Shown here one piece after another: positions 48,140 to 59,985 of a stretch of DNA of 64,000 bases. The stretch is from the NCBI GenBank assembly GCA_018340375.1, contig JAFFJZ010000001.1, positions 37,564,001-37,628,000 of the forward strand. Direction: 5' to 3'. The DNA is from Gonatopus flavifemur. Taxonomy: Eukaryota > Arthropoda > Insecta > Hymenoptera > Dryinidae. Both the position numbers and the translations under genes were made by a program. The notes beneath the pieces are model-generated. The model made no database searches, was not told the origin of the DNA, and was given only the letters and a program-made list of their open reading frames with translations. Each line of letters opens with the position of its first letter. Position 1 is the first letter of the stretch.

Positions 48140-48850
48140 ATGAAATTTTCCATAAATTCAAGGTCGTTCTCCGGGAGAATTCAGGGTCAAATTAGAAAAA
48201 TTATTGTCAAGCAGAGCACCAAGGTCGGAGGGATTCGATAATCATATTCGTTGGGACTTATATTCTTATTAATGACAAAAAAAGAACCAACTCGAAGTAT
48301 AAATAAACAACCTTGTAACCACCACGCGGAATTTGACATGGTTTTTCTCTTAAAAAATTTTGATTTTTGATCCGTTTATGAGTTATGAGGGCTCATTTTG
48401 TTCCTTGTGAAATTTAAAAAACCTTTACCATGGGGATTTTTCTATATAAGTCATCATGATACTGTCACACGCTTTTGTTTATGGGAATGTATTTTACTAT
48501 TGATAAACAAAAGCGTGTGACAGTTTCATGATGACTCATATAAAGAAATTCCCATGGTAAAGGTTTTTGGAATCTCACAAGGAAGAAAATGAGCCCTCAT
48601 AAGTCATAAACGGATCAAAAATAAAAACTTCTTAAGAGAAAAACCATATCAAATTTCGCGTTATTGTTACAAGGTTGTTTATTTATGTCTCGAGTTGGTT
48701 CTTTTTCTGTCTTGAATAAGAATATAAGCCCCAACGAATATGATTATCGAATTACTTCGACCTTGGTGCTCTACTTGACGATAATTTTTCTAATTTCATC
48801 CTGAATTCTTCCGGAGAACTACCTTAAGTAAAAATTCCAAACTTTATGAG
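48140..48850. repeat. Giant palindrome of about 700 bp with a ~20-bp loop
   Basis: The left arm runs to 48482 (…CGCTTTTGTTTAT) and the right arm starts at 48503 (ATAAACAAAAGCG…). The arms are about 330-340 bp and pair closely through their length. Paired segments include GTCAAGCAGAGCACCAAGGT (near 48209-48228) with its complement at 48764, and ACCTTTACCATGGGG with its partner near 48553. The outer ends fade near 48150 and 48845 and no TSD is evident. No protein is encoded. Transcription would give a long hairpin RNA. Confidence 0.85.
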
Positions 48851-48904
48851 ATTTTTACTATTATCTTTGAGTGAATTTTTGGTGAAACATGGGAATTTCC
48901 TAAC

Positions 48905-49027
48905 GCATGTGTCCCCAAGAGAACATGAAGGTTCAAGGCACGTTCAATAGAGGTATATTCAACGTCTGGACATTTGAAGGTCCATTGAACGTTTCATGAA
49001 CGTGAATTCACGTACAATAGACGTAAA
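48905..49027. repeat. Short GTTCAA/TTGAACG motif-rich segment
   Basis: Variants of GTTCAATAGACGT, CATTGAACGTT and GAACGTGAATTCACGT recur within about 120 bp, in the style of the motif-amplified elements. Clear ends could not be paired. It directly abuts the AGCAC-ended element at 49030. Confidence 0.4.
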
Positions 49028-49029
49028 TT

Positions 49030-49903
49030 GCCACATAGCACAAAATGTCTCAATGACATTGCCAGAATATCATATTTGAAATATGCAATATTTTGGCGAA
49101 CATCTCAAGGATATTGTCAGAATGTCTCCAAAATGTCTTATATCACCATCTTTTTGTCATTGTGGAGACATTCTGGAGACATTCTGAATAATTGCTGAGA
49201 TCATCTCAGGGATATTTTATACAGGAAACCATCTTATGATGATGTGTGGTAACGATGGTACAAAATATTGCTTTTAGTGAAAAAAAATTTTCTCCAGACT
49301 GAATTCCTCTACAAATGTTGTATAGAATATGATTTGGATGGGTTTATGAGAGAAATACACATTAAAAGTCGATTATCAGGAAAGTTCCCTCTGTGAGGAT
49401 CGAACCCCAATTCTCCGAGTTGAAGACGAAACCTCTATCACCTCAGCTAATCACTGAGATAACTTTAATGCCCTCAAAGTGCCACTCTTCGTCATCATAA
49501 TGATGTGTTTCTGATAAATTCGTTTCCGTGGGATATAGATCAATCAATTCAGAATCCTCTGAAACTGAAATTGAATAGGTCGTGGGTGAGAGGTTTCTTT
49601 CGCCCTCGACTTGTGAATTTTACTAACAAGTAAGCACCGGGTCTGATGAATAAAAATTTTTACTGCCATATAAAATATTGCGACTGAAATATTCTCAGAA
49701 TATTTCACTTGCGACAAACATCCAGAACATTGCAGAATATCATATGTGCAATATTTCAATTGCAAGATTCTCAGAATATTTGTAATGAAATATTTTATCA
49801 ACAATATCTATGAAATCTCGTAGAAATATTTAACATAGAATGTTTCGAGTGAGATATTTGTGATATTCTGAGAATATTACTGAGACGTTGTGTGCTATGT
49901 GAG
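49030..49903. mobile_element. AGCAC-ended element with GAGACATTCTG/GAATATT motifs, 874 bp
   Basis: The left GCCACATAGCACAAAATGTC and the complement of the right end, CTCACATAGCACACAACGTC, form the TIR. The left third repeats GAATGTCTC/GAGACATTC. The right third repeats GAATATTCTCAGAATATT. The centre (about 49215-49660) lacks both and carries a tRNA-like sequence, so it is probably a separate insertion. Flanks TT and TA agree at one of two bases. Confidence 0.65.
49382..49462 (-). ncRNA. tRNA-like sequence (probable SINE head)
   Basis: On the minus strand an A-box-like TTAGCTGAGGTGATAGAGG is followed about 20 bp later by a B box GGGGTTCGATCCTC. Outer ends GTTATCT and AGGGAAC can pair over six of seven positions, but the T stem is weak. 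It is most likely a tRNA-derived retroposon head or a pseudogene. Confidence 0.5.
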
Positions 49904-49905
49904 TA

Positions 49906-50461
49906 TAATTACTCCCGAACATTTATGTGAAGTTTCCTACAAAAGTTGTTGGAATTTTAGAAGTTTTTTTTTTCTTACAGAAAATATTTCCTTAATTTTA
50001 TTTTCGGCATAAAGTCTTTTTTTTTCAGAATGGATATCACTACTGAACTCACTATACCCCTTGATATGAGGCGGAATGCTCATTCTGTAACAAGGCGATA
50101 TTGTATACTCAATTAAAAAAAAAGAAAAGCAAGAGGAAAACATTTCACTGAAAATTGGGCAATTTTTCACGAACTAATCATTTCACGTTTTAAAACTGAT
50201 CGTTTGCTTTCAGAACAAACTTTTTGGTAAGAACTGACCCTTATAACATGCCCTGATACTTATAAGTCCGGCACCAGAAACTTACGAGCCACTCGCGAGA
50301 GTCTAGTTTTTGGATAGTCAAACGTTACAAAACTCATGAATCCCTACCCTGGTGGAAATTTGCGCTCGTCGGAAACGAACTTTGAAACAAATGAAGCGGA
50401 AAATGTTTCAATTTCTTGTTTCAATTCAAATGTTTTATTTATTCTCCCGCGTCGCTTTATA
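49906..50461. other. Unassigned; shared block near 50318
   Basis: No gene. The block TAGTCAAACGTTACAAAACTC near 50316-50336 recurs as TAGTCAAACGTTACGAAACTC near 60439-60459, with similar surroundings (TTACGAG...). This indicates a dispersed repeat of about 70 bp of unknown type. Confidence 0.4.
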
Positions 50462-50670
50462 CCCTTCTCACGCTCCCATTCTCACTAGGGTATAGCATTT
50501 CTACTGGGATATGTCCTTATCTATTGGCAGAGAATTTTTCATATCTGTTCTGTGAATCATGCCTTTGCGTGTATGCACTCTGGCCCACTCTAGCCCAGTC
50601 TTGGGCCCATATCGGCAGGATGGGGCCCATGCTTGGCTGGGCTGGGCCCCATTGTACATACATGCTAGGG
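50462..50670. mobile_element. Possible TGGGCCC-rich motif element, TA flanks
   Basis: The right half is crowded with TGGGCCC/GGGCCCA variants (50580-50655). The region starts CCCTTCTCAC and ends CATGCTAGGG with TA on both sides (50460-50461, 50671-50672). The TIR is only about four bases, so the extent is tentative. The overlapping ORFs on both strands are composition artefacts. Confidence 0.4.
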
Positions 50671-50672
50671 TA

Positions 50673-52056
50673 AGTAGGTTTAAAATCTTAGCAATCATAC
50701 ATGTTCGATCATTCAACTAAAGTTCATACATCTATGCTGTGTTTTTGTCCCAAGATTCAGATACATTCTTTCCAATAAGCGATAGTGAAAGTTGAAGTTC
50801 ATGGTAAAACACTTTTGAATGAATGCCACTTATACCTCGATTACGATATCTGCCAAGTGTTTGTCAAATAATGACGTCGTTGGATCAAATAATGAGTGAA
50901 AGAGAATCTTCATCACAGCATCATAGTATTCCATGGAATCCACTCCGACTGACGCTTTGTACATCACGAGATGGTATTATCAAGCTCAAGTATTGTTGAT
51001 ATCAGATTTTTCAATTCATACACAAACAAATAAACTTGTACATACATATTATCTAAACGATGATGTGTTAATTTGCCGTATGGTAGATTTCATACGAAAT
51101 CAATACCGCTATAGCGAGGGAAGAATGGGAAAGTTAAAGAGGGGAAGGCGCGCTTAATACCATGCCGTTTAAAAGAGCTCTCAAAGCCAGCTTCCTATTC
51201 TAAATGTGCAAGCTTTGCGAGTACATTTCAAGGATTCTCGGAGGGTTTCGTAATTGGAACAGTTTCAAGAGCGAACGCAAAGCGCGCGATTTTTACCCTC
51301 TCTTTCCTTCTGTAAGCTATATTCATATCCTTCGTACCTATACATAGATGTAACGCACGAACACCACATGTATTGAAATCACCATTCACGAGAAGATAAA
51401 AGTATGCGAAGGAACTCTAAGAATTTGGAATGCACGAGTCTTTTGAAACGGTAAAAAGCTTATTCTATAAATTTGGGGTTCGTTAATTGCATTGTACAAA
51501 CTGTTTGGATTTTTCCTGTACTTCAGAACCAAAAGATTTTTATTCGCTGAGAAATATTTACTCCATTTTTGATGGGTGAAATATACCCTGTCCTTTTGAG
51601 GTTTTACTCGAACATATCAATTGACAACCTGTTGCAGTTACCATCACTGCATTCTTCCGATCCAAATAGTGAATTATTTCTGTATCCTGCGCAAACGTTT
51701 GAAGAATTTCATTGCGTCGAATCTTTAAAAAAGTCGTCAGTCTTAAGGAACTCGAATTGATGAAATTCTTTCATGGAATTGTTATATATAAATATAACTA
51801 TGGGATTCCAACATTCAACACGTTTAAATTTATTTCAACGATATAGAAGTCGTTTGTTTCTGATTTTTCTCTCTGAATTCTTTTATGTGAAATAGGTAGT
51901 GATTTTCATGAGTAGTGTTTATATGAGAAGTACCAATACTGACGACTGGTTCAAGCTTGGTGGAATATTGGGATGTCAAGCTGGGCGAATCACACCCTCT
52001 GATATCTCCGTTGCCTTCATATAAAGTTAACGGAGCTAGATATCACAATGAGGTTA
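50673..52056. other. Unassigned sequence
   Basis: No supported gene or transposon. Short ORFs without recognisable domains only. Confidence 0.4.
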
Positions 52057-52217
52057 CACTGAGAGAAAATTGCAGCTGAATTTGAGTCTCGCTCTAGGTT
52101 TGTAATTTGAGTAGCAATCTAATTATTGAGGAAGCTATTGAGAATCACTAGGATAGTGATAATATAGCTACAAACGTGGAGGTGGAGCGCAATTTCAGCT
52201 GAGATTTTCTTTCAGCG
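52057..52217. mobile_element. CACTGAGAGAAAA element, 161 bp, TA TSD
   Basis: The left CACTGAGAGAAAATTGCAGC and the complement of the right end, CGCTGAAAGAAAATCTCAGC, are flanked by TA (52055-52056, 52218-52219). An inner AATTTCAGCTGA pair extends the hairpin. Its end type matches 35570-35831. Confidence 0.85.
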
Positions 52218-52219
52218 TA

Positions 52220-54672
52220 TTATTCAAAGCCTTTACTACGCTTGGGCGGTTTTTTTATTATGTATTCTGACCCAATTCAAGTTCAAGTCTTGGACCAAGC
52301 TTTTGCTATTTGTTGATCCTCACCTTGTTGAGTATCTAGATGTATATCTTTTTCTCTGCTACAAAGAACTTATCAGATATCGGAAAACAAATATTAGTTT
52401 CGCTCTCGATTGTCATGGAGATCATGATTTCGTGTTTCGTGCCGCAGAGTTCACTCCAGTCACATTCAATGTTAATTATTATTATGTATGATCATCGTTG
52501 TCATTGATCTCGATTATAATCAAGCTTCCCGGAACAAGTAGCAACCTTTATTATAGGATTCCCGGTACTCCTCATCATTTGATTGATTTCAACAAAGTTT
52601 CAATAAAAATTGAGCATTCGATGTTTTCTAAGAGCTTCTTCGTGAGACTATCCCGACAATCCGAACGCAACATCAACAGTTGTAACTGAATCGTGCAAAT
52701 GACATTTGGTGAGAAACAAATTCCTTCTCAGACAAATAAATGTTCATTCATTTGATTTTCAACGAATATTTTTCACAATTAACTGAGGAGACAATAGTCT
52801 TGATACTGGATTACTCGAATTTAATAAGCGTCACTTGACATGATTAAATATTCAATTGGATATGGTAAATATTTGGTAAAGAATAGTCTCATAAATATTT
52901 AACAGTCTTCAATAAGCTTCCCCTCGATGTTGTTTCAAATTTATGGACAAGGTTGACGAGGGTAATTGAATGAAATGAATAATTAAGACCGAGTACACTC
53001 TATATCAGTATTTCAAGAATAAGCTGAAACTTCGGAAACACACTTTATGGAATCACCAATCATTGAACGAATTTCACATGATGCATATTATTAATCAATA
53101 TCAAGGTCCATTCGATGAATATGCTGATCTCATGAACATCACATCATGTTGCCATTCTATGAATAACTAAACTGATTGTTGAAGCAAGAAACTTCACATC
53201 CAGTTGTTCTCAAAAGATTTATGAATAACTTATAATACATATTGTATAAGAATCCTTCGGAAACTTATCCAGAATTCACTGATTTAGAATATATATCATC
53301 ATCATCATCATCATTATCATATATTTTATGTTAATCATTCCCGCTTTGCATAATTCGGAAACATGATCAACTCTCCTCACGAGTATTAGTGGAAAACAAA
53401 TTTTGTAAGGATATAAAATTTGCTTTCAAGCGGGAAATGATACGTTATACTTATTCGGGACGATTCCGATATATCTGTTGTGAGCTGTTTTCAGAATACC
53501 TTCCTTGTAAGTTTCCCCAAGACAAACTAAAGGAGAAAGTTTTATCTTCTCGAGAGAAAGAAAGGGAGGATAAAAAAATCGATATATGCAGATTTCTATT
53601 CCGGGAAAAAGCTTCCTTGGTGTTCATTCGATGCGCGAAAGTAGAAAAGAGAGGAAACGAGGAAAATTGTGCATAACAGGGAATTTCCGATGTAAATTAA
53701 GCTTTTGTACCGGAAATATTGATTCATACGATATTTAAACAAAACAGATCAAGCGGATTATATCGTTATCTACCGTAGTTAAATTTATGTATCAGGACAT
53801 TAACCCGTCGATTCCACGTGGTATTCTCTTTTTCTACTCCCACGTTTTTCTCTTTGTGCATATCAACAAAATGCCTGAGTAAAAACATGGATACGTTTCA
53901 TATATTATTCATTCGCACACATATGGAATATGATGATAAATCATATCACTTGAGAAACGCAGAAATCATAGTTTCTCATTTTTATTTCATTGATTCGTAC
54001 CATTCTGAAGTTGTTAAGGTATTCGATTCGATTGGCAATCAACTTGGATCAATGTTTATGCCTGATGGATAATCAGGATTTATTCTCAAACCCACGGAGA
54101 TGAGTTAAACAAACTTGGTACTGTTATGGTTCACGTGTTGTCGAGCGCTGAATTATTTATTTGTTTTGTATCACGTGGAAAAATTGGAATTTTGATTGAT
54201 GTGTACAATAGGAATCAGAAAAATGACGAAAACCCGAAAGGAATTTCTCGGATAGAAGAAGGTAACGAGATTCGAATTCGCGCGCAGTTCAATATCGTTG
54301 GAATATTTAGTATCCACGTTTGTCATCCAACTTTTTACAATTAAAATTGGAATGAAAAGGAGGATTTCTTATTTTTGTATCCAGGAAATATTTTATAATC
54401 GAGTCGTTTTTTGATGATTCCCCTGACATTTAATTGATTCATTTCCCATAAAGCACGCATCCCACACATATCTTACAGATATCCATGGTGTATCGGAATA
54501 CAGTGCCGGACTGAGAACTTCTTCTTCTTTCTCCGACTTCCGTATGACTAGACGTCTAATTTCCAATCGGAGCGCAGTCAAAAATCAAAGTTATAAAATC
54601 ATTCGTTCGACAGTGCAGCGTTTCTCCAACGTTCACATAACGCGTTTAAATGTGTTGATTGAAATAACACAG
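52220..54672. other. Sparse region with one microsatellite
   Basis: No supported gene. An (ATC)n run of about six units lies at 53295-53313. The plus ORF 53389-53676 (95 codons) is charged but shows no domain or clear ATG context. Confidence 0.4.
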
Positions 54673-54790
54673 CCCGTACAGCACCGGACATTTCTACGTC
54701 GCCTCTACGTTGCCTCAACGTGGAATCTTCGTTCATTCACCATTTATTCACGTAGAGTTCACGGAAATGCGACGTAGAAATTGGTGGAGA
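54673..54790 (-). mobile_element. AGCAC-ended ACGTAGAGGCA-motif MITE, copy 2
   Basis: The left end CCCGTACAGCACCGGACATT matches the right end of the copy at 35304-35440 in inverted orientation. The body shares CACGTTGAGGCAACGTAGAG-type repeats and the ACTCTACGTGAATAAAT block. The right end is degraded (CCACCAATTTC remains), so the exact end and TSD are not readable. Confidence 0.7.
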
Positions 54791-56340
54791 ATTTCAAACA
54801 AAAAATATCGCATAAAGTATTCAATAAATATGAACTAGAATTTATAAATTCTATTCAAAGTTTTCGAGAGAAATTCCATCACCACACAGCTTATAAGAAT
54901 ATTTGTAATAATCCGGTATACATTCTGAATTCCAAAAAATACATGGAAATTGTAAATAAACAATACTCGTTATGAATATGGATCCTCAAACGACAGGGAA
55001 AAACTAGAAGGGAAAACTACGACGTACCAAATGGTATTGATCGATTTCGTGCTTTTTTAACATCCACTTCTCTCGTTCAATTGATCTTCTTCTTTATCGC
55101 AGGCCTCATTTTGAATAACGTGCGCAAAATAAATGATCCACTAGTCAAAGAGAAATATTTTTACGGATCTCCTTCTTCTGTCTCTCGCCGATGTTCCCTC
55201 ATTCACGGAAGTCACGTGTGTTACACGCCCCCTACTTCGAACGACATGCATAAGTCGTCCGGGTTTTACGGTCGATCGCTCGTTCGAAGTCCCGCAAATG
55301 TTGCTTCCGTTCTGCGAGTCCTGATGGTTCTTCGTAATGTTTGATAAACGGTTAACCTTCTTCTTCTTCTCCTCCTCCTCCTCCTCCTCTTTCTACTTGG
55401 TCGTGATCGTGTTATGGACCCCTCCTTTTTCATCTCGAAACCTCTCATTTCCTCTTGTATTGACTATGCAAAGATGAGAGTCACTGTTCAAGGTATATTC
55501 CGTTCTTGTCTTTTACGTACAAACTTCGGTGAATGATTCAGCGATATCAGGGAGACATCGGTATATTATATTTCAAAACACATATCTTCGTCATTATTTT
55601 ATTACCCATACATATCCAGTTTCCTTACGTTTATCGTTCGGAGTTTATCATTGTGACATACGAGAGAATTAGAAAAGAGTTATCAAAATCAATAGCAGAA
55701 TTAATCAGATCAAATAAGATTTTCTGTTGTACTCAGCCACCAGATGGCATAATTGTTTTGTGAAGCTCTGAACATTTCTTTCTGATTCTAATTCTCCGTA
55801 ATTACGGTCCTGGAAATCAAGGAAATTTCACATTGCATTCATCGGCAGTAACTTTGAAAAGAGAAATCATTGAATCTATGCGGGTGCAATCCCTGAACTT
55901 ACGCGGCCATGCCTTTGCCGCTGAGTTATTGCTACGTGCATAAGCAGTTTCTGAAACCTCAAACAAGTTTCGTTATTTGATAATAAAATTTTATCGCATT
56001 GCGCGAGAGAATATGGTAATGTCGAATACACTGTTGAATACACAAATTCGTTTCACAAGTATGTTGAAATTTAACGAGGCAATCTACTTATCTATAATTC
56101 CAAAATTTCTGTTCATGTACTGGAAGTTTTCACATTGGAAGTAAGGTATCTCCCTGTAACAACTGAAATTCATTCGTTGAAAATTACTTTTAACCAGCGT
56201 ATTTCAATCGAATGAAGAATTTAACGATATCAAAAGAAATAAATTCACGTTTATTGAATTTTCATTCGGAGTAATCAAATTTTTAGCTATGTTGTATCCA
56301 ATTGAAACGATTTTCCTCAGCTCGATGTCGAACATTTTTG
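54791..56340. other. Mostly unassigned; CT-rich microsatellite; GC-richer patch
   Basis: A (CTT)n(CTC)n run lies at 55357-55390, with a GC-richer patch at about 55040-55340. A weak tRNA-like pattern occurs on the minus strand near 55870-55935 (TAACTCAGCGGCAAAGG and AGGGATTGCACCC). No gene could be supported. The poly-Arg minus ORF is the microsatellite translated. Confidence 0.4.
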
Positions 56341-56458
56341 ATTCATGGTTACTTTATTCGTCCAATTTGCCATTTAGTCTGAATGAGAATCGCTGCTTAA
56401 AGGCTTGTTAAACGACTCTCGATACCATTTGAAACACTCCTACCAAGATCAGTTACGA

Positions 56459-56663
56459 TCACTCGCCAGGGAAGATCTCTTTTTCTCCCTCCTTCTTCTC
56501 GTCGACGATGATACCATTCGCAATGACCTTACTCAAAGTTTCAACAAGATTGAGAATCTCTGTTTCGACCGCTGGTGTACGTACACGTCTGTTCTTCATA
56601 GCGGCGGTGGCAATGTCGGTTGGCGGTAGCGCAGTCAATGACTTCTCCTTCGCCGCTTGGATG
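56459..56663 (-). CDS. Candidate terminal exon, unknown protein
   Basis: On the minus strand a strong 3' splice-site-like sequence (TTTTTACGCTCTCACAG) is followed by an open frame of 67 residues beginning IQAAKEKSLTALPPTDIATA and ending EKEIFPGE before TGA. Third codon positions are markedly GC-rich compared with the surrounding DNA, a sign of coding constraint. An AATAAA lies about 100 bp downstream (56353-56358, plus-strand TTTATT). The frame also stays open upstream to an ATG near 56722, so an unspliced 87-codon ORF is an alternative. The protein family is not recognised; the sequence is charged and probably soluble. Confidence 0.35.
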
Positions 56664-56725
56664 CTGTGAGAGCGTAAAAACCTCGTGGAATCAAAGTGGA
56701 CGTTGTAGATAGTTGAATACATCAA

Positions 56726-58534
56726 CGCTGCTGTCGTGAGACACTTGGACTCGCTTCGATTCGATCCGTTATCGTTACATTGAACGAGTATTTAATGCGT
56801 TCAGATAAAAAAACGGACCGAGTATGATCGTTACAGAATTTTTTACCAGGTCACATGAGAGTAATTCTGATAAACTCAAGAATACGGATCTCGTATACCA
56901 TTTCTAATTCCAATTTTAGAAATATATGGTTCAATGATAATCTCAAAGTATTCATGATTCATAATGATGATCACCACGATCAAAAGCTATTTTACAGTTG
57001 TTCTACTTTGTTGTAATTATATTCTGAACTGTGTTGAGGAACTTTACATTTCTTGGAAAGATTTGAACCTGTACACCTGGATTTGCATAAACTGCGTATA
57101 ATTGTATTCCGAAAGGAACTATCTTTGAATTGATAATAAAAATTAGGGAATTGATTGATTACTCGACAGCAAATCGAAAATCAATAAATGCAGAGAAGAA
57201 AGGGACAGAGAAAACAAAACAAGATACATTTCACTCGAATCCCAGAAATCAAAGTATCAATCTGATCGCACACAATGGTGATATTTTGCTTGAATCTATG
57301 TCCCTCCGAAGCAATCAATTATTCATCAATTTCCTGTTCTTCTATTTTAATTGCGTATCGATGGAACATGAATCTTATACAAATCAATAAAATACGTATT
57401 CCTGTTCTGTCCTATATTCTACTTATATCCACTCAGAAGCCATCATGGGAGTTTGATGTCTTTGAGATGTGTATTTCATATGTAAAAATAATGAAATAAA
57501 TATGATCTCTCTTGTTATTTATCACTCAATCAATTGGTAGTATTAAGTTAGAAGAGTAAAAACAAAAGTTAAAAAAAAAAGTTAGAAGAGTATATTCACA
57601 GTCCTAAAATGAACTCTTGTGAATACACTTTCTCTGAATTTAAAACAGTGAAATCAAACTAATTGCAGTGAGAAGTCGATCACATTCAGAGAAATACGCA
57701 GACATTAATTTAGTCGCAATGCTCTCAGGGAACTTTGTGACAAAGTTGGAATAAGCTCCCTAGTTGAAACACGACAAGGGTACAAGCTTGAAAAACCCTT
57801 GCAGCAACCTTGTCAATAGCAAATAAAAAAAAAATAATTGAATGACAAGTCTGACAAGCTTACATGTTATCTGGACGATTACTAATACCTACACAATATA
57901 TTCTCGAATATTTTTGAGAATACATGTGTTTGATTACAGCAGATATATCCTACGCTTGAAAGGAATTGTCTTGAATCAAAAAAGTATTTTCTCAATTCAT
58001 GAAATCTATTCTCAGTTCCAGAAAACTGTTATTTTATCGAAGAATGAACGAAAAAATCATCTTAGGGATAAACGTTTTTGGAGAAATGGATTTTTTCGAA
58101 CAAGAAGATGTCTTGTTGATGAAAGTGATTATGTTTGTTAGTGCACTGTAAATTAGTGCATATACACAGTGATATCAGTGAATATTAACTCATCTCGACA
58201 TTGAAGTGTCATTAATTCAATTGGCGAGGAACACTTTCAACTGCACAACCAGTGAGTATTTGGTAATTAGGTGATGAAATTCCACTGATTACATCTGTGC
58301 TTTAAACATTCACTCCAGAAACAGTGATTTTTCGCTGATTCAAATTTCAGGGAGCATTTTCTTGACCATTGATACTAATTCAGAGTGTCTACAGCCTGTA
58401 AATTCTAACGCAACAAATTCTATGCGCCCAAATTGTTTAAACTTGTACCAAACCAATTGAACTGTTTCCAAGACTGGATTCAGCGAATCCAGAATACACG
58501 GAACGAATTGAAACAACTCACTAAAACTGCAATA
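56726..58534. other. Unassigned AT-rich sequence
   Basis: No supported gene, RNA gene or transposon end. Confidence 0.4.
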
Positions 58535-59109
58535 CCCTAGTAGAAATGATTTATATATGATGCACACATAAACCGTATTTCATTAATGTATGAACTTTGT
58601 AAAACTCATATATGGTCATATATATCATTCATATATGACCATCTAATCCATATAAGGACCAAACAAGACCCCCCTAGTAAGAGAGGATTATATATGGTCC
58701 ATATACAATTATTGAAGTTTATATAAGTATTAATGAGATTTATATGAGGGCATATATGGTTATATATGGAGCTATATATAAAAACTTGAATTATCATGTA
58801 TAATAAGAAATTTATACAATTTTCATCATATATAATTATTTCTAATTCCATATATACCACCATATATAACTATATATGTCCATATATAGATTTAAATACC
58901 ACTTATATAAACTTTAATAATTATATATAGATCATATATAATCCATTTTTACTAGGGCCATGTATAGGCTAAAAACACCGTATTTGGTATGTGTGTGGTC
59001 ATATACGGCCCATATATGAATTATATAGGGATCATATATGAATCTGTCAAATCATATATGAGGTATGTTTGGTCATATATGCTACATATACGATTCATTC
59101 CTACTAGGG
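58535..59109. mobile_element. CCCTAGTA-ended CATATATGG-rich element, outer copy
   Basis: The ends CCCTAGTAGAAATGA and TCATTCCTACTAGGG enclose a chain of CATATATGGTC / ATATATGACC variants. The flanks are TA and TG, one mismatch. A second element of the same family is nested at 58672-58957. Confidence 0.78.
58672..58957. mobile_element. CCCTAGTA-ended CATATATGG-rich element, nested copy, CC TSD
   Basis: The ends CCCTAGTAAGAGAGGATTAT and ATAATCCATTTTTACTAGGG are flanked by CC (58670-58671, 58958-58959). The interior repeats CATATATGG variants like its host. One family member has jumped into another. Confidence 0.82.
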
Positions 59110-59167
59110 TGGTCGCTTTTGGGAATTTACCGCCATAGCCTTGCTTGAAAAATCTGATTGAAACCTA

Positions 59168-59403
59168 CACCAACCAAGAAAAGACAAGCTCTAGGGGCAA
59201 GGGAGCACTTCACGCTTCTAATGCATTTGTTACAACGCGTGTTAAACTCATGAACCCATGCTTTCAACGCACGAGCCCATGCTTTTTGAATATGAGTCTC
59301 ATGCCTTCTAAGTATGTTGTCATGAGTTAAGAGCATGTTATAACAACAGCGTTAGACGCGTGAAAGGTTCCCTTGCGTTTAGAACTTGCTTCTTCGCTCA
59401 GTG
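59168..59403. mobile_element. Long-TIR element, 236 bp, TA TSD
   Basis: The left CACCAACCAAGAAAAGACAA and the complement of the right end, CACTGAGCGAAGAAGCAAG, continue into arms of about 65 bp (GGCAAGGGAGC / GTTCCCTTGCG, ACGCTTCTAATGC / GCGTTAGACGCG). The flanks are TA (59166-59167, 59404-59405). The interior repeats CATGAGT and CCCATGCTTT motifs. Confidence 0.78.
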
Positions 59404-59405
59404 TA

Positions 59406-59981
59406 AATGTATACACCGATTTGATTTCGATGCAAATCTCGGATAAACAAATCGGTGGGACAAGGAGTAATCGGACGCCTAGAATGTCTTATTCGCGATG
59501 AATAAGAATCAACAGGAATAAATCAGATGCGCATTTTAAATCAAACTGGTTAGGAAATATCTGAATAAAAAGTGTATCTGGAATAAGAAATCGGACGATG
59601 TTGATTCAGAATTGGGTTAATAAGAACTTTCCTATGCAAGATCCGGATGAATTCCACGGTTAGAAAAATTCTCAAATTTAATATGAAATTCTTCATGAAA
59701 TATCATATTTCTATATTGAATTAATTAATAGTTCTTGAACTTAATATTAATGATGAACTTTCAAAATTTCTTCCTGAAATGTGAAAATTGTTTATTAAAT
59801 TTCATCAATGTTAAAACTATATCCGTTAGAATAATTCATGATTTTTTAAGTGACGAGCGAAATATTTCACAGCACACTTTGGTCGAATTCGGATCAAATG
59901 TTTCGATGATTTTACCATAATGTAGGAATTATAAGTATATCATTCCTGAGGATCTTGCACTGGAAAAACTATTCGGTTGTC
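59406..59981. other. Unassigned sequence
   Basis: Scattered AAATCGG motifs and an ACCGATTTG/CAAATCGGT pair lie near 59413-59456, but no paired element ends. No gene. Confidence 0.35.
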
Positions 59982-59985
59982 TTAA

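Noticed and set aside
55266..55448. Poly-arginine ORF on the minus strand
   Set aside because: It is the (CTT)n(CTC)n microsatellite translated.
58606..58863. 85-codon hydrophobic ORF resembling a membrane protein
   Set aside because: It lies entirely in the CATATATGG motif chain of a nested transposon.
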